64,000 nt of DNA, from assembly GCF_028463985.1 (NCBI RefSeq), contig NZ_CP116766.1, positions 1,674,001-1,738,000 of the forward strand, written 5' to 3'. This document shows, piece by piece, positions 21,949 to 30,714 of the stretch (its first letter is position 1; each line of letters starts with the position of its first letter). The notes under the pieces were generated by a model, which searched no databases, was not told the origin of the DNA, and saw only the letters and a list, made by a program, of their open reading frames with translations. This stretch comes from Neisseria lisongii. GTDB lineage: Bacteria > Pseudomonadota > Gammaproteobacteria > Burkholderiales > Neisseriaceae. The position numbers and the translations under genes are program-made.

Positions 21949-23982
21949 TTATCCGGCAAACAGCCGCCAGAACGTTACACCGATCAGCACCAGCACGCCG
22001 ACCACCATCGCTGCGGCGTAGGTATAGATAAAGCCGGTTTGGGCTTTGCGCACTTGGGCGGCGACACCGCCGACCAGTTTGGCGGCATTGTTCACGATAC
22101 CGTTGTCGATAATGGCCACATCACCGACTTTCCAGAAGAAATTGCCCAACGCTCTCGAACCTTTGGCGAATACGGCAAAATACACAGTATCCAAAAAGTA
22201 TTTGTTGTCCAACAGTTTATAAACCGGGCTGACAGCAGCAGCGATTTTTTCCGGCAAATGCGGCGCTTTGACATACAGCAGCCAAGCCGTTGCCACACCC
22301 GCCAAGGCCAGATACAGCACGGGCGAAGTGAAACTGTGTGCCACCATGCCCAATGCGCCGCCGTGGTGGGCAAATTCATGTGCCATTTCGCTCATCACCG
22401 GATGGGCTTGATGATTGACGAAAATCACGTCTTTGAAAAAGTCGCCGTACAGCAGCGGCTCAATGGCAATGTAGCCGATAATCAGCGACGGCACAGCCAG
22501 CACCAGCAGCGGCAAGGTTACAACCAGCGGGCTTTCGTGCGGATTGTCGTCTTTGCCCAAGCCGTGATGATGGGCATCGTCGTGATGGTGGCCGTGTTGG
22601 ATTTCACGCCATTTTTCTTTGCCGTGGAACACCATAAAGTATTGGCGGAACGCATAAAATGCGGTTACAAACACGCTTGCCAGCACGGCGAAATAGGCGA
22701 AACCGCTGCCCGGCAAAGTGCTGGCTTTTGCCGCTTCGATAATCGAATCTTTGGAATAGAAACCGGAGAAAAACGGTGTGCCGATCAGCGACAGATTGCC
22801 AATCAACATTGTCAGCCAAGTAATCGGCATGTATTTTTTCAGATTACCCATGTGGCGCATATCTTGGTCGTGGTGCATACCGATAATGGCACTGCCCGCC
22901 GCCAAAAACAGCAGGGCTTTGAAAAATGCGTGGGTCATGACATGGAACATGGCAACCGAGTAGGCGGATGCACCCAGCGCAACCGTCATATAACCCAGTT
23001 GCGACAGCGTGGAATATGCCACCACCCGTTTGATGTCGTTTTGGATCACACCCAAGAAACCCATAAACAGGGCGGTAATTGCGCCGATAATCATGATGAA
23101 GTTCAAGGCGGTATCGCTCAATTCGTACATCGGCGACATACGGGACACCATAAACAGACCTGCCGTTACCATGGTTGCGGCGTGAATCAGTGCCGAAATC
23201 GGGGTCGGGCCTTCCATCGAATCGGGCAGCCAGACGTGCAGCGGGAATTGGGCGGATTTACCCATTGCACCGACAAACAGCAGAATGCAGGTTACGGTCA
23301 TCAGCGACCATTCGATACCGGGGAAAAGCTGGATCGTGGCGTTTTGCACATTCGGCAGATAGGCGAATACGTCTTGATAACGCAGGCTGCCGCCGAAATA
23401 CGCCAACACCAAACCGATGCCGAGGATAAAGCCGAAGTCGCCGACACGGTTCACCAAAAACGCTTTCAGATTGGCAAAGGTGGCGCTTTCTTTTTTGAAG
23501 TAGAAACCGATCAGCAGGTAAGACACCAAGCCCACAGCTTCCCAGCCGAAGAAGAGCTGGATAAAGTTGTTGCTCATAATCAGCATCAACATACTGAAGG
23601 TAAACAGGGAAATATAGCTGAAAAAGCGTTGGTAGCCGGTTTCTTCGTCGTGCATATAGCCGATAGTGTAGATATGCACCATCAGCGACACGCTGGTAAC
23701 CACCACCATCATCATGGCGGTCAGGCTGTCCACCAGAAAGCCGACTGAAAAATCCAAGCCGCCCATTGTCAGCCAAGTATAGACGTTTTCGTCAAACTGG
23801 GTGCGTGTGCCGTCGATAAAGCCCCACAGCACATAGGCCGACAATGCCGCCGACACCGCCACGCCGAGAATGGTCGCCGTGTGCGCCCCTGCCCTGCCGA
23901 TTTTGTTGCCGAACAGACCCGCCAGCAGGCAGCCCAGAAGCGGCGTGAGTGCGATGGTTAAATATAAAGTCATCTCGTTCAT
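21949..23982 (-). CDS. nuoL: NADH-quinone oxidoreductase subunit L
   Basis: A 677-aa antiporter-like subunit with about 16 spans. It shows AQFPLHVWLPDSMEGPTPIS, NDIKRVVAYSTLSQLGYMTV, a His-rich loop (GHHHDDAHHHG, around residues 475-485) and the C-terminal lateral helix region. It is the distal proton channel of complex I. On its 5' side it is separated from nuoK by an extra AT-rich gene at 24024, which breaks the usual nuoK-nuoL adjacency. Confidence 0.96.
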   Translation of the reverse strand: MNEMTLYLTIALTPLLGCLLAGLFGNKIGRAGAHTATILGVAVSAALSAYVLWGFIDGTRTQFDENVYTWLTMGGLDFSVGFLVDSLTAMMMVVVTSVSLMVHIYTIGYMHDEETGYQRFFSYISLFTFSMLMLIMSNNFIQLFFGWEAVGLVSYLLIGFYFKKESATFANLKAFLVNRVGDFGFILGIGLVLAYFGGSLRYQDVFAYLPNVQNATIQLFPGIEWSLMTVTCILLFVGAMGKSAQFPLHVWLPDSMEGPTPISALIHAATMVTAGLFMVSRMSPMYELSDTALNFIMIIGAITALFMGFLGVIQNDIKRVVAYSTLSQLGYMTVALGASAYSVAMFHVMTHAFFKALLFLAAGSAIIGMHHDQDMRHMGNLKKYMPITWLTMLIGNLSLIGTPFFSGFYSKDSIIEAAKASTLPGSGFAYFAVLASVFVTAFYAFRQYFMVFHGKEKWREIQHGHHHDDAHHHGLGKDDNPHESPLVVTLPLLVLAVPSLIIGYIAIEPLLYGDFFKDVIFVNHQAHPVMSEMAHEFAHHGGALGMVAHSFTSPVLYLALAGVATAWLLYVKAPHLPEKIAAAVSPVYKLLDNKYFLDTVYFAVFAKGSRALGNFFWKVGDVAIIDNGIVNNAAKLVGGVAAQVRKAQTGFIYTYAAAMVVGVLVLIGVTFWRLFAG

Positions 23983-24023
23983 TTGATTGAACCTTTTAAT
24001 TTTTAAACTTCTTTAGTTTCTAA

Positions 24024-24794
24024 TTATTCACTTAACCTTGCGGTATACCTAATAATATAGAACCCCGGTTCTAACATACCTGAATTACTATTTATATGTA
24101 CATTAAAATCAGTAGTTTTACCGCAGCCTTGTGTTACTTTTAATTGTTTCTCTTGTTCCTCAGATTTATATGGTGATGTAGCCAATTCCACATTATCAAG
24201 TTTAGGTATATCAGAAAAAGGAGGGGTAAACTTACCTGTTGCTGTCGTGATTTTAGTCTTTCCAATAACCTCAATAATCAATACGCCACATTCCTCCTGG
24301 TCTGTCCTAGATGATATATTTTGTTTAACCTTTGCTACTGATGATTGCATTTTGTAGGACGGGACAAGTGCTTTTGTTTTTGTTTCAACTAGAGAAGCGG
24401 TTAATGCAGAAACCTGTTCTTGCTGTAAACGAGAAATTTCCATGAGTTTATCTTCCGCAATCTGCTTACCGGCTCCGGGAAGAGATTGTATCTGTGACAA
24501 TAACTCTTCAATTTTTGAAGTTAATTCGATATTTTGCTCTGTAAAATTTTCTCCAACACCATCTCCTCCTGTCCAATACCCAACAGCCCTACGAACAATT
24601 TCTGTTATTTCAGATTGGATGTTCAATACAGCCGTTTCTATTTTCGTAACGGCAGCTTGAGTTTGAGTGGCAGCCTCTGTTGATTTTTTGTAAATATCCC
24701 ACGAAAGCCATGCCATAAAGATAGATAGAATAAAAGCTGCAATAGCCAATGCAAAAGAAATAATTGAAAACAAATCCATCTGATATTGTTGCAT
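24024..24794 (-). CDS. Membrane-anchored coiled-coil protein of unknown function, inserted between nuoK and nuoL
   Basis: 256 aa. One N-terminal membrane span (about residues 8-30, FSIISFALAIAAFILSIFMA) is followed by a long helical region (about 32-160, with heptad-like KIETAVLNIQSEITEIV and KIEELLSQIQSLPGAGKQ) and a beta-rich C-terminal domain (about 165-256, CGVLIIEVIGKTKITTATG ... GFYIIRYTARLSE). The ATG at 24794 follows GAGG. It is visibly more AT-rich than the flanking nuo genes, with codon choice to match. It has no resemblance to any complex I subunit I know. It lies in the same direction and would be read from the nuo transcript. I recognise no family. Confidence 0.75.
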   Translation of the reverse strand: MQQYQMDLFSIISFALAIAAFILSIFMAWLSWDIYKKSTEAATQTQAAVTKIETAVLNIQSEITEIVRRAVGYWTGGDGVGENFTEQNIELTSKIEELLSQIQSLPGAGKQIAEDKLMEISRLQQEQVSALTASLVETKTKALVPSYKMQSSVAKVKQNISSRTDQEECGVLIIEVIGKTKITTATGKFTPPFSDIPKLDNVELATSPYKSEEQEKQLKVTQGCGKTTDFNVHINSNSGMLEPGFYIIRYTARLSE

Positions 24795-24848
24795 TCTCTT
24801 ACCTCATATTTTTCAGACAACTTTCATTGACAAAGCCATCTAAAAACA

Positions 24849-25154
24849 TCAACCCTTAAGCGTATCCAACTCGGCCACGTTAATGCTTTGGCGGTTGCGG
24901 TACACCAATACCATAATTGCCAAACCGATGGCGGATTCTGCGGCGGCTACGGTCAATACGAAAAATACGAAAATCTGTCCGGCGGTGTCGCCCAGATATT
25001 GGGAAAAGGCGATAAAGTTAAAATTCACCGCCAGCAGCATCAGCTCGATCGACATCAGCAGGACCAGCACGTTTTTGCGGTTCATAAAAATGCCCATAGC
25101 GCTGATACCGAACAGCAGCGCACCCAATACCAGATAATGTGTCAGGGTAATCAT
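24849..25154 (-). CDS. nuoK: NADH-quinone oxidoreductase subunit K
   Basis: A 101-aa three-span membrane subunit (standard length). It has the conserved membrane glutamates in SIELMLLAVNFNF and AAAESAIGLAIMVL. It overlaps nuoJ by 4 bases (ATGA), so translation is coupled. Confidence 0.97.
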   Translation of the reverse strand: MITLTHYLVLGALLFGISAMGIFMNRKNVLVLLMSIELMLLAVNFNFIAFSQYLGDTAGQIFVFFVLTVAAAESAIGLAIMVLVYRNRQSINVAELDTLKG

Positions 25155-25804
25155 GCTCCGCCCTCCTGTTTGCCGGTTTCGGCTTCTTCTTGATTTTCAG
25201 ACGGCTTCACCGCTGCCATTTTGACCAGACGCATACGGCTTTCGTCTGCGGTAACTTTAACCTGATCGCCCGGATTGATGTATTTCGGGTTGGTGGATTT
25301 ACGGTGTACCAAAACAATCGCCGCCACCATGCCCAACACCAGCAGCACCGCCGCCAGTTCGAACGGCAGCAGATAAGTGGTGTAAATGCGGCTGCCCAAA
25401 TCTCGGATATTGTTGTAATCGGCGGGAATGTCTTTCATTTCGCCGAATGCCGCCAGATTGGTTTGCGGGTTGATCAGAATCAGAATCAGCGCCACAGCAA
25501 ACAATGCGCCGACAATGCCCGCCACCGGCGCATGCCGCCAAAATCCGGCACGCATTTCTTCGATGTCGATGTTTAACATCATCACCACAAACAAAAACAG
25601 TACCATCACAGCGCCAACGTACACCACCACCAACGTGATGCCCAAAAACTCCGCCTGCATCAGCAGCCACATCATCGCCGACACGCAGAAGGTCAGCACC
25701 AGATGCAGCGTGGCATGGACGGGGTTTTTGGCGGTTACGGTCCGCACTGCGCCATAGAGAATGATGGCGGCAAAAATATAAAACATAATGAGGGAGAAAG
25801 TCAT
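25151..25804 (-). CDS. nuoJ: NADH-quinone oxidoreductase subunit J
   Basis: A 217-aa membrane subunit with five spans. The conserved N-terminal region NPVHATLHLVLTFCVSAMMWLL and the VVYVGAVMVLFLFVVMMLN segment are clear. The C-terminal tail past about residue 195 (AAVKPSENQEEAETGKQEGGA) is hydrophilic and contains a translated DUS (KPSEN), so the tail has been shaped by uptake-sequence insertion. It ends with a 4-base overlap into nuoK. Confidence 0.95.
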   Translation of the reverse strand: MTFSLIMFYIFAAIILYGAVRTVTAKNPVHATLHLVLTFCVSAMMWLLMQAEFLGITLVVVYVGAVMVLFLFVVMMLNIDIEEMRAGFWRHAPVAGIVGALFAVALILILINPQTNLAAFGEMKDIPADYNNIRDLGSRIYTTYLLPFELAAVLLVLGMVAAIVLVHRKSTNPKYINPGDQVKVTADESRMRLVKMAAVKPSENQEEAETGKQEGGA

Positions 25805-25887
25805 GATTTCCGCTCTTTCTTAATATTCAACAAACCGTTGCAGGCCGTCTGAAAACAAGGATTATCAATTTTCAGACGGCATCGGCA

Positions 25888-26367
25888 TCAGCGGTACGGC
25901 GCATCGGCCGCTTTGCGTTTGGCAATCTCGGCTTCGTATTGGTCGCCGATGGCCAAGAGAATCGGCTTGGTCATATGCAGATCGCCTTTTTTCTCGCCGT
26001 GGTACTCAAAAATATGGGTTTCCACAATCGCATCGGTCGGACAGGCTTCTTCGCAGAAACCGCAGAAAATACATTTGGTTAAATCGATATCGTAGCGAGT
26101 GGTGCGGCGGGTGCCGTCTTCACGTTCTTCCGATTCGATGTTGATTGCCATCGCCGGACAAACCGCTTCGCACAGTTTGCAGGCAATGCAGCGCTCTTCG
26201 CCGTTGGGATAACGCCGCTGGGCGTGCAAGCCCCGAAAACGCACCGACTGCGGCGTTTTTTCTTCGGGGAAATAAATCGTGTCTTTGCGGGCGAAAAAGT
26301 TTTTGAGCGTTACGCCCATGCCTTTTACCAATTCGCCGAGCAGGAAGGTTTTGAATAAATTAGCCAT
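25888..26367 (-). CDS. nuoI: NADH-quinone oxidoreductase subunit I
   Basis: A 159-aa peripheral-arm subunit carrying two [4Fe-4S] clusters (N6a and N6b). Both ferredoxin motifs are intact: CIACKLCEAVCPAMAI and CIFCGFCEEACPTDAI. The N-terminal helix anchors it at the membrane next to NuoH. An inverted DUS pair lies in the 83-bp gap to nuoJ. Confidence 0.97.
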   Translation of the reverse strand: MANLFKTFLLGELVKGMGVTLKNFFARKDTIYFPEEKTPQSVRFRGLHAQRRYPNGEERCIACKLCEAVCPAMAINIESEEREDGTRRTTRYDIDLTKCIFCGFCEEACPTDAIVETHIFEYHGEKKGDLHMTKPILLAIGDQYEAEIAKRKAADAPYR

Positions 26368-26386
26368 AATTGTTTACACCTGATCT

Positions 26387-27463
26387 TTATTTCCACAAAC
26401 TCAGCGGCGAAACCATCCACAATGCCAGTATCACGATATAGGCAAAGCCGATCGGAATCAGGATTTTCCAGCCCAAACGCATGATTTGGTCGTAGCGGTA
26501 GCGCGGGAAGGTGGCACGAATCCACAGGTAGCCGTATAACACGAATGCCATTTTGGCAAACATCCACAGGGCGCTCGGTGCGCCGATAATGCCCCAGCTT
26601 TGCGGGAACGGCGACAGCCAGCCGCCAAGGAACATCAGCGCCGTCAGGGCGGCAATCAAAATCATGAAGATGTATTCGGCAAGGAAAAACAGGGCAAAAG
26701 CAAAGCCGGAATATTCGACGTGGAAACCGGCCACGATTTCGGATTCGCCCTCGGCCACGTCAAACGGCGCACGGTTGGTTTCGGCAACAGCGGAAATCAG
26801 ATAAACGATAAACACCGGAAACAGCGGCAGCCAGTTCCACGACAATACCGAACCGCCGGCAATGCCTTTGGCCTGTTCGGCCACGATGTCGGAAAAGTTC
26901 ATGCTCCCCGACACCATCACCACGCACACCAGCGCCGCACTCATGGCGATTTCGTAGGAAATGCTTTGTGCGGAAGAACGCATGGCGCCGAGGAAGGAAT
27001 ATTTCGAGTTGGACGCCCAACCGGCAATAATCACGCCGTACACCGACAACGAGGTAATCATCAGGATATACAGCAAGCCCAAATTGATGTTGGTCAGCAC
27101 CCATTCTTCGGAAAACGGAATCACCGCCCACGCTGCAAACGAGGGGGCGAGCGAGAGAATCGGGCCGATGTAGAACAGGGCTTTGTTGGACAGTTTCGGG
27201 CGGGTAACTTCTTTAAACAGCAGCTTGAACACGTCGGCAAACGGCTGAATCAAGCCCCACGGGCCGGTTACGTTGGGGCCGACGCGCAGCTGCATAAAGC
27301 CGATGACTTTACGCTCGAAATAGGTCAGATAGGCCACGGTGAGAATCAGCGGGATTAAGATAATCACGATTTTGAGCAGCACCGATACCACCAAACCGAC
27401 CGTTACGCCCAAACCGCCCATGCCCAATGTTACGGCAAACAGGTTTTCAAACCATTCCTGCAT
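26387..27463 (-). CDS. nuoH: NADH-quinone oxidoreductase subunit H
   Basis: A 358-aa membrane subunit next to the quinone site. Conserved loops visible are ERKVIGFMQLRVGPNVTGPW, FAEYIFMI-type segments, RAPFDVAEGESEIVAGFHVE and FPRYRYDQIMRLGWK. It is separated from nuoG by 2 bases and from nuoI by 19. Confidence 0.97.
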   Translation of the reverse strand: MQEWFENLFAVTLGMGGLGVTVGLVVSVLLKIVIILIPLILTVAYLTYFERKVIGFMQLRVGPNVTGPWGLIQPFADVFKLLFKEVTRPKLSNKALFYIGPILSLAPSFAAWAVIPFSEEWVLTNINLGLLYILMITSLSVYGVIIAGWASNSKYSFLGAMRSSAQSISYEIAMSAALVCVVMVSGSMNFSDIVAEQAKGIAGGSVLSWNWLPLFPVFIVYLISAVAETNRAPFDVAEGESEIVAGFHVEYSGFAFALFFLAEYIFMILIAALTALMFLGGWLSPFPQSWGIIGAPSALWMFAKMAFVLYGYLWIRATFPRYRYDQIMRLGWKILIPIGFAYIVILALWMVSPLSLWK

Positions 27464-27465
27464 GA

Positions 27466-29727
27466 TTATTCCCCTACCAGTTCAATCGGGTTCATCAACG
27501 CACCCAACGCTGTATTTTCGCTGTGCAGCGGCAGATGTACCACGTTTTCGGCAATATTTTTATCGGCAACCACGGCCACCCGCAGGCTTTCAGTGTTTTG
27601 TTTGGCAAGGGCGAAGCCGCCGTCTTTTAAGCCGAGCGCAGCCAAAGTATTCGGGTGGACACGGGCGGCAGGCACGGCGGCATGGCCGGTTGCCTGCAGC
27701 GGTGCAGAACGGCGGACAATGGCATCAGTATGATAAATGCCGACACCGCCGGTACGCAGCAGGGTTGAAGCCGTCTGAAAATGCGCTTCGCCCGACCAAG
27801 TGCAGCGGTTGTCGAGTTTTGCCGCCAGCGTTTCGGCCAAGCCGCTTTCTTTCAAAATTTCTTCGCTGTGTTGGTAGTCAAACCCGCTCAAGCCGAACAG
27901 ATTGCCCAATACCCGCAATACTTTCCACAACGGACGGGCTTCGCCGTAGGCCTGCACCACGCCGTGGAAGGGTTGCAGACGGCCTTCCATATTGACGAAG
28001 CTACCCGAAGTTTCGGTAAACGGCGCAATCGGCAGCAGCACATCGCAAACGTCAAGCAGAGTATCGCTGACATACGGGGTAAACGCCATCACGCTTTTTG
28101 CCTGTTTCAATGCCGCCACGGCTGCTGTGCCATTGGCCACATCGATTTCAGGCTCGACATTCAGCAAAATCACCGCCTGTTTCGGCTCGGCAATCATTTG
28201 CGGAATGCTTGCCCCGCTGTTGATACCCAGTGCGGCCGCACCAACGCTGTTTGCCGCCTGCGGCAGAATGCCCAAAACAGCGCCGGTAGCGGCGGCCAGC
28301 TCTTGTGCGGCGGCGTAAACAGCAGCGTAATCAGGGTGGTTTTGCACTTCCGCACCCAAAATAATGGCGGCTTTTTCAGCCTGCTTGAGGCTGGCAAAAA
28401 CGGTATTATCAATGTCGGTCGCCCATTTTTTCAGACGGCCTGCCCACTCGGCGGGGTGCTGCGCTTCTTGCGCCAGCAGCGGCATATTCAGCGTTTCCTT
28501 GCGGCTGCCCAATACGCTCAGTTGCAGATGTCCTTGCGCCGCCACCCGCAGACGGGCGGTTAGCAGCGGCTGTTCTTGGCGCAGATTGGCACCGACCACC
28601 AAAACCGCATCGTTATCGGCCAAATCCTGAATGCTTTGTCCCAGCCATTGCGCACCTTTGAGGCCGTCTGAAAGACGGTGATCCTGCTGTTGCAGACGGG
28701 TATCGATATTGCCGATGCCCAAACCAGCGGCAAGTTTTTTCGCCAGATACAGCTCTTCCACCGTATTCATCGGGTTCGCCCAAATGCCGATTTGGTCTTG
28801 GTTGCCGTCTTTGGCGATACATTCCACCGCATTGCGGACGTATTCGAGGGCGGTTTTCCAATCAACATCAATCCACTCGCCGCCCTGCTTGATTTTCGGC
28901 GTTTTCAGACGGCTTTCGTGATACAGGCCTTCGTAGGCGAAACGGTCGCGGTCGGACAGCCAGCATTCGTTGATGGCTTCGTTCTCCAGCGGCAATACAC
29001 GGCGGACGGTGTGTTCTTTGGTTTGTACAATCAGATTCGAGCCGAGCGAGTCGTGTGCCGAAACCGATTTGCGGCGGTTGAGTTCCCAGCTTCGGGCATC
29101 GAAGCGGAACGGTTTGCTGGTCAATGCGCCGACCGGACACAAATCAATCACGTTGCCCGACAATTCGGTTTCCACCGCTTTGCCGATAAACGGCATGATT
29201 TCGGAATGCTCGCCCCGCCCCGCCATGGCAATTTCCTGCACGCCGGCGATTTCTTCGGTAAAACGCACGCAGCGGGTGCAGTGGATACAGCGGCTCATTT
29301 CTTCGGCAGACACCAGCGGCCCCATGTCTTTGCCGACAACGGAGCGTTTTTCTTCGGTATAACGGCTGGCAGTTTTGCCGTAGCCCATCGCCAAATCCTG
29401 CAACTGGCATTCGCCACCTTGGTCGCATACGGGACAATCCAACGGGTGGTTGATCAGCAGAAATTCCATCACGCCCGACTGCGCTTCTTTGGCCTTGGGC
29501 GAATGGGTATGCACCACCATGCCGTCGGTTACCGGCGTGGCGCAGGCCGGCAAAGGCTTAGGCGCTTTTTCCACTTCCACCAGACACATACGGCAGTTGG
29601 CGGCGATAGAGAGTTTTTTGTGGTAACAGAAATGCGGGATATACGTGCCGAGCCGGTGGGCGGCTTCGATTACCGTCGTCCCCTGCTCTACCGCAAGCTG
29701 TTTGCCATCGATTTCGATTTGTAACAT
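27466..29727 (-). CDS. nuoG: NADH-quinone oxidoreductase subunit G
   Basis: A 753-aa large iron-sulfur subunit. The N-terminal [2Fe-2S] ferredoxin domain (FCYHKKLSIAANCRMCLVEV) is followed by the His/Cys cluster region (HPLDCPVCDQGGECQLQD), two [4Fe-4S] motifs (RCIHCTRCVRF and DLCPVGALTSKPFRF) and a molybdopterin oxidoreductase-like remainder. At least four uptake-sequence copies are translated in frame: SDGLKG, GRLKKW, GRLQPF-type and HFQTAST. These sit in the less conserved C-terminal half, which evidently tolerates them. Confidence 0.96.
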   Translation of the reverse strand: MLQIEIDGKQLAVEQGTTVIEAAHRLGTYIPHFCYHKKLSIAANCRMCLVEVEKAPKPLPACATPVTDGMVVHTHSPKAKEAQSGVMEFLLINHPLDCPVCDQGGECQLQDLAMGYGKTASRYTEEKRSVVGKDMGPLVSAEEMSRCIHCTRCVRFTEEIAGVQEIAMAGRGEHSEIMPFIGKAVETELSGNVIDLCPVGALTSKPFRFDARSWELNRRKSVSAHDSLGSNLIVQTKEHTVRRVLPLENEAINECWLSDRDRFAYEGLYHESRLKTPKIKQGGEWIDVDWKTALEYVRNAVECIAKDGNQDQIGIWANPMNTVEELYLAKKLAAGLGIGNIDTRLQQQDHRLSDGLKGAQWLGQSIQDLADNDAVLVVGANLRQEQPLLTARLRVAAQGHLQLSVLGSRKETLNMPLLAQEAQHPAEWAGRLKKWATDIDNTVFASLKQAEKAAIILGAEVQNHPDYAAVYAAAQELAAATGAVLGILPQAANSVGAAALGINSGASIPQMIAEPKQAVILLNVEPEIDVANGTAAVAALKQAKSVMAFTPYVSDTLLDVCDVLLPIAPFTETSGSFVNMEGRLQPFHGVVQAYGEARPLWKVLRVLGNLFGLSGFDYQHSEEILKESGLAETLAAKLDNRCTWSGEAHFQTASTLLRTGGVGIYHTDAIVRRSAPLQATGHAAVPAARVHPNTLAALGLKDGGFALAKQNTESLRVAVVADKNIAENVVHLPLHSENTALGALMNPIELVGE

Positions 29728-30291
29728 GGTAAGTTTCCTAGTTACGGATTTTTAAGGTTTTTTGTTTGGCTGCCTGAAGCGGGCAGATTTACTGCACCTG
29801 ATTTTCAGACGGCCTGATGTTATTTAGTGAGGTTTGCAAATCAAACCGTTTTTCTATTCTGTATTTACCGATTGCAAAAGTATCGCTTTAGCAATCTGTT
29901 CCTTCCCCCGTCCGGCGGGGGAAGGCTAGGAAGGGGGTGGCTTCCAAACTGTTTACAGCCTTTATTTATTGCACGTATTGCACGACATTTACGAACCGAA
30001 GCCCGCCGTACCACCCTTCCCCTAACCCCTTCCCGCCTGCGGGACGGGGAACAGGTTACTGCTATTTTACTGGTTTTCAGACGGCATTATTTCACCAACT
30101 AAAAAGTATCACTTTAGCAATCTGTTCCTTCCCCCGCCCGGCGGGGGAAGGCTAGGAAGGGGGTGGCTTCCAAACTGTTTACAGCCTTATTTATTGCACG
30201 TATTGCACGACGTTTACGAACCAAAGCCCATCGTGCCACCCTTCCCCTAACCCCTTCCCGCCAGCGGGACGGGGGACAGGTTACTGCTATT
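29728..30291. other. Repeat-only gap between nuoG and the DUF559 gene
   Basis: No gene seen. It consists mainly of a direct tandem duplication (29876-30085 and 30102-30310), each copy an inverted repeat of GC-rich arms, with DUS at the copy ends. Confidence 0.7.
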
Positions 30292-30310
30292 TTACTGGTT
30301 TTCAGACAGC
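29876..30310. repeat. Tandem duplication of a GC-rich inverted repeat
   Basis: Two copies of about 210 bp are offset by 226 bp and differ at a handful of bases and one 1-bp indel. Each runs AAAGTATC(G/A)CTTTAGCAATC, left arm CCTTCCCCCG...GGAAGGGGGTGGC, a unique middle (CAAACTGTTTACAGCC, TTGCACGTATTGCACGAC), right arm CCACCCTTCCCCTAACCCC and a closing DUS. The DUS is intact in copy 1 (CAGACGGC) and mutated in copy 2 (CAGACAGC). Confidence 0.8.
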
Positions 30311-30684
30311 CTTTGTTTCACTCGGTCTACCCGACTACCACACATTTCAACAATCTTTGCCAATACTGCGGCCGTCTGCTGCAAAACTTCATTATTCCAA
30401 AAACGTAATACGCAATAGCCTTGGTTGTTGAGAAACTCGGTACGTTTGCTGTCATAAACAGCCTGTTCGGCATGCTGTCCGCCGTCCAATTCGACAATCA
30501 GTTTGTGTTCCATACAGACAAAGTCGACAATATACGGGCCGATTGTCTGCTGTCGGCGGAACTTCATACCGTTCAAACGCTTGTCCCGCAAGCTATACCA
30601 AAGCCGTTGTTCGGCAAGCGTCATATTGCGTTTCAAATTGCGGGCATTGTTTTTTAATGCCGGATTGCGGGTACTGTAACGCAT
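30292..30684 (-). CDS. DUF559 (very-short-patch-repair endonuclease-like) protein
   Basis: A 130-aa protein of the DUF559 group in the PD-(D/E)XK nuclease superfamily. Conserved segments are RNLKRNMTLAEQRLWYSLR, KFRRQQTIGPYIVDFVCMEH, KLIVELDGGQHAE and GYCVLRFWNNEVL. The D (in VDFVC) and ExD (VELDGGQH) positions fit the catalytic core. Function unproven. It splits nuoF from nuoG on the same strand. Its final residues (RLSENQ, stop) are encoded by a degenerate DUS belonging to the tandem repeat, so the original C terminus may be lost. Confidence 0.8.
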   Translation of the reverse strand: MRYSTRNPALKNNARNLKRNMTLAEQRLWYSLRDKRLNGMKFRRQQTIGPYIVDFVCMEHKLIVELDGGQHAEQAVYDSKRTEFLNNQGYCVLRFWNNEVLQQTAAVLAKIVEMCGSRVDRVKQRLSENQ

Positions 30685-30714
30685 ATTGCTTGATTTTCAG
30701 ACGGCCTCAACGTT

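Noticed and set aside
22039..23748. 569-codon open frame on the + strand opposite nuoL
   Set aside because: It is long only because the nuoL codon bias leaves the antisense frame open; it is His/Gln-rich and has no homologous features.
29876..30310. Direct repeats that could suggest a CRISPR array
   Set aside because: Only two long copies with internal inverted structure; no short regularly spaced repeats and no cas genes.
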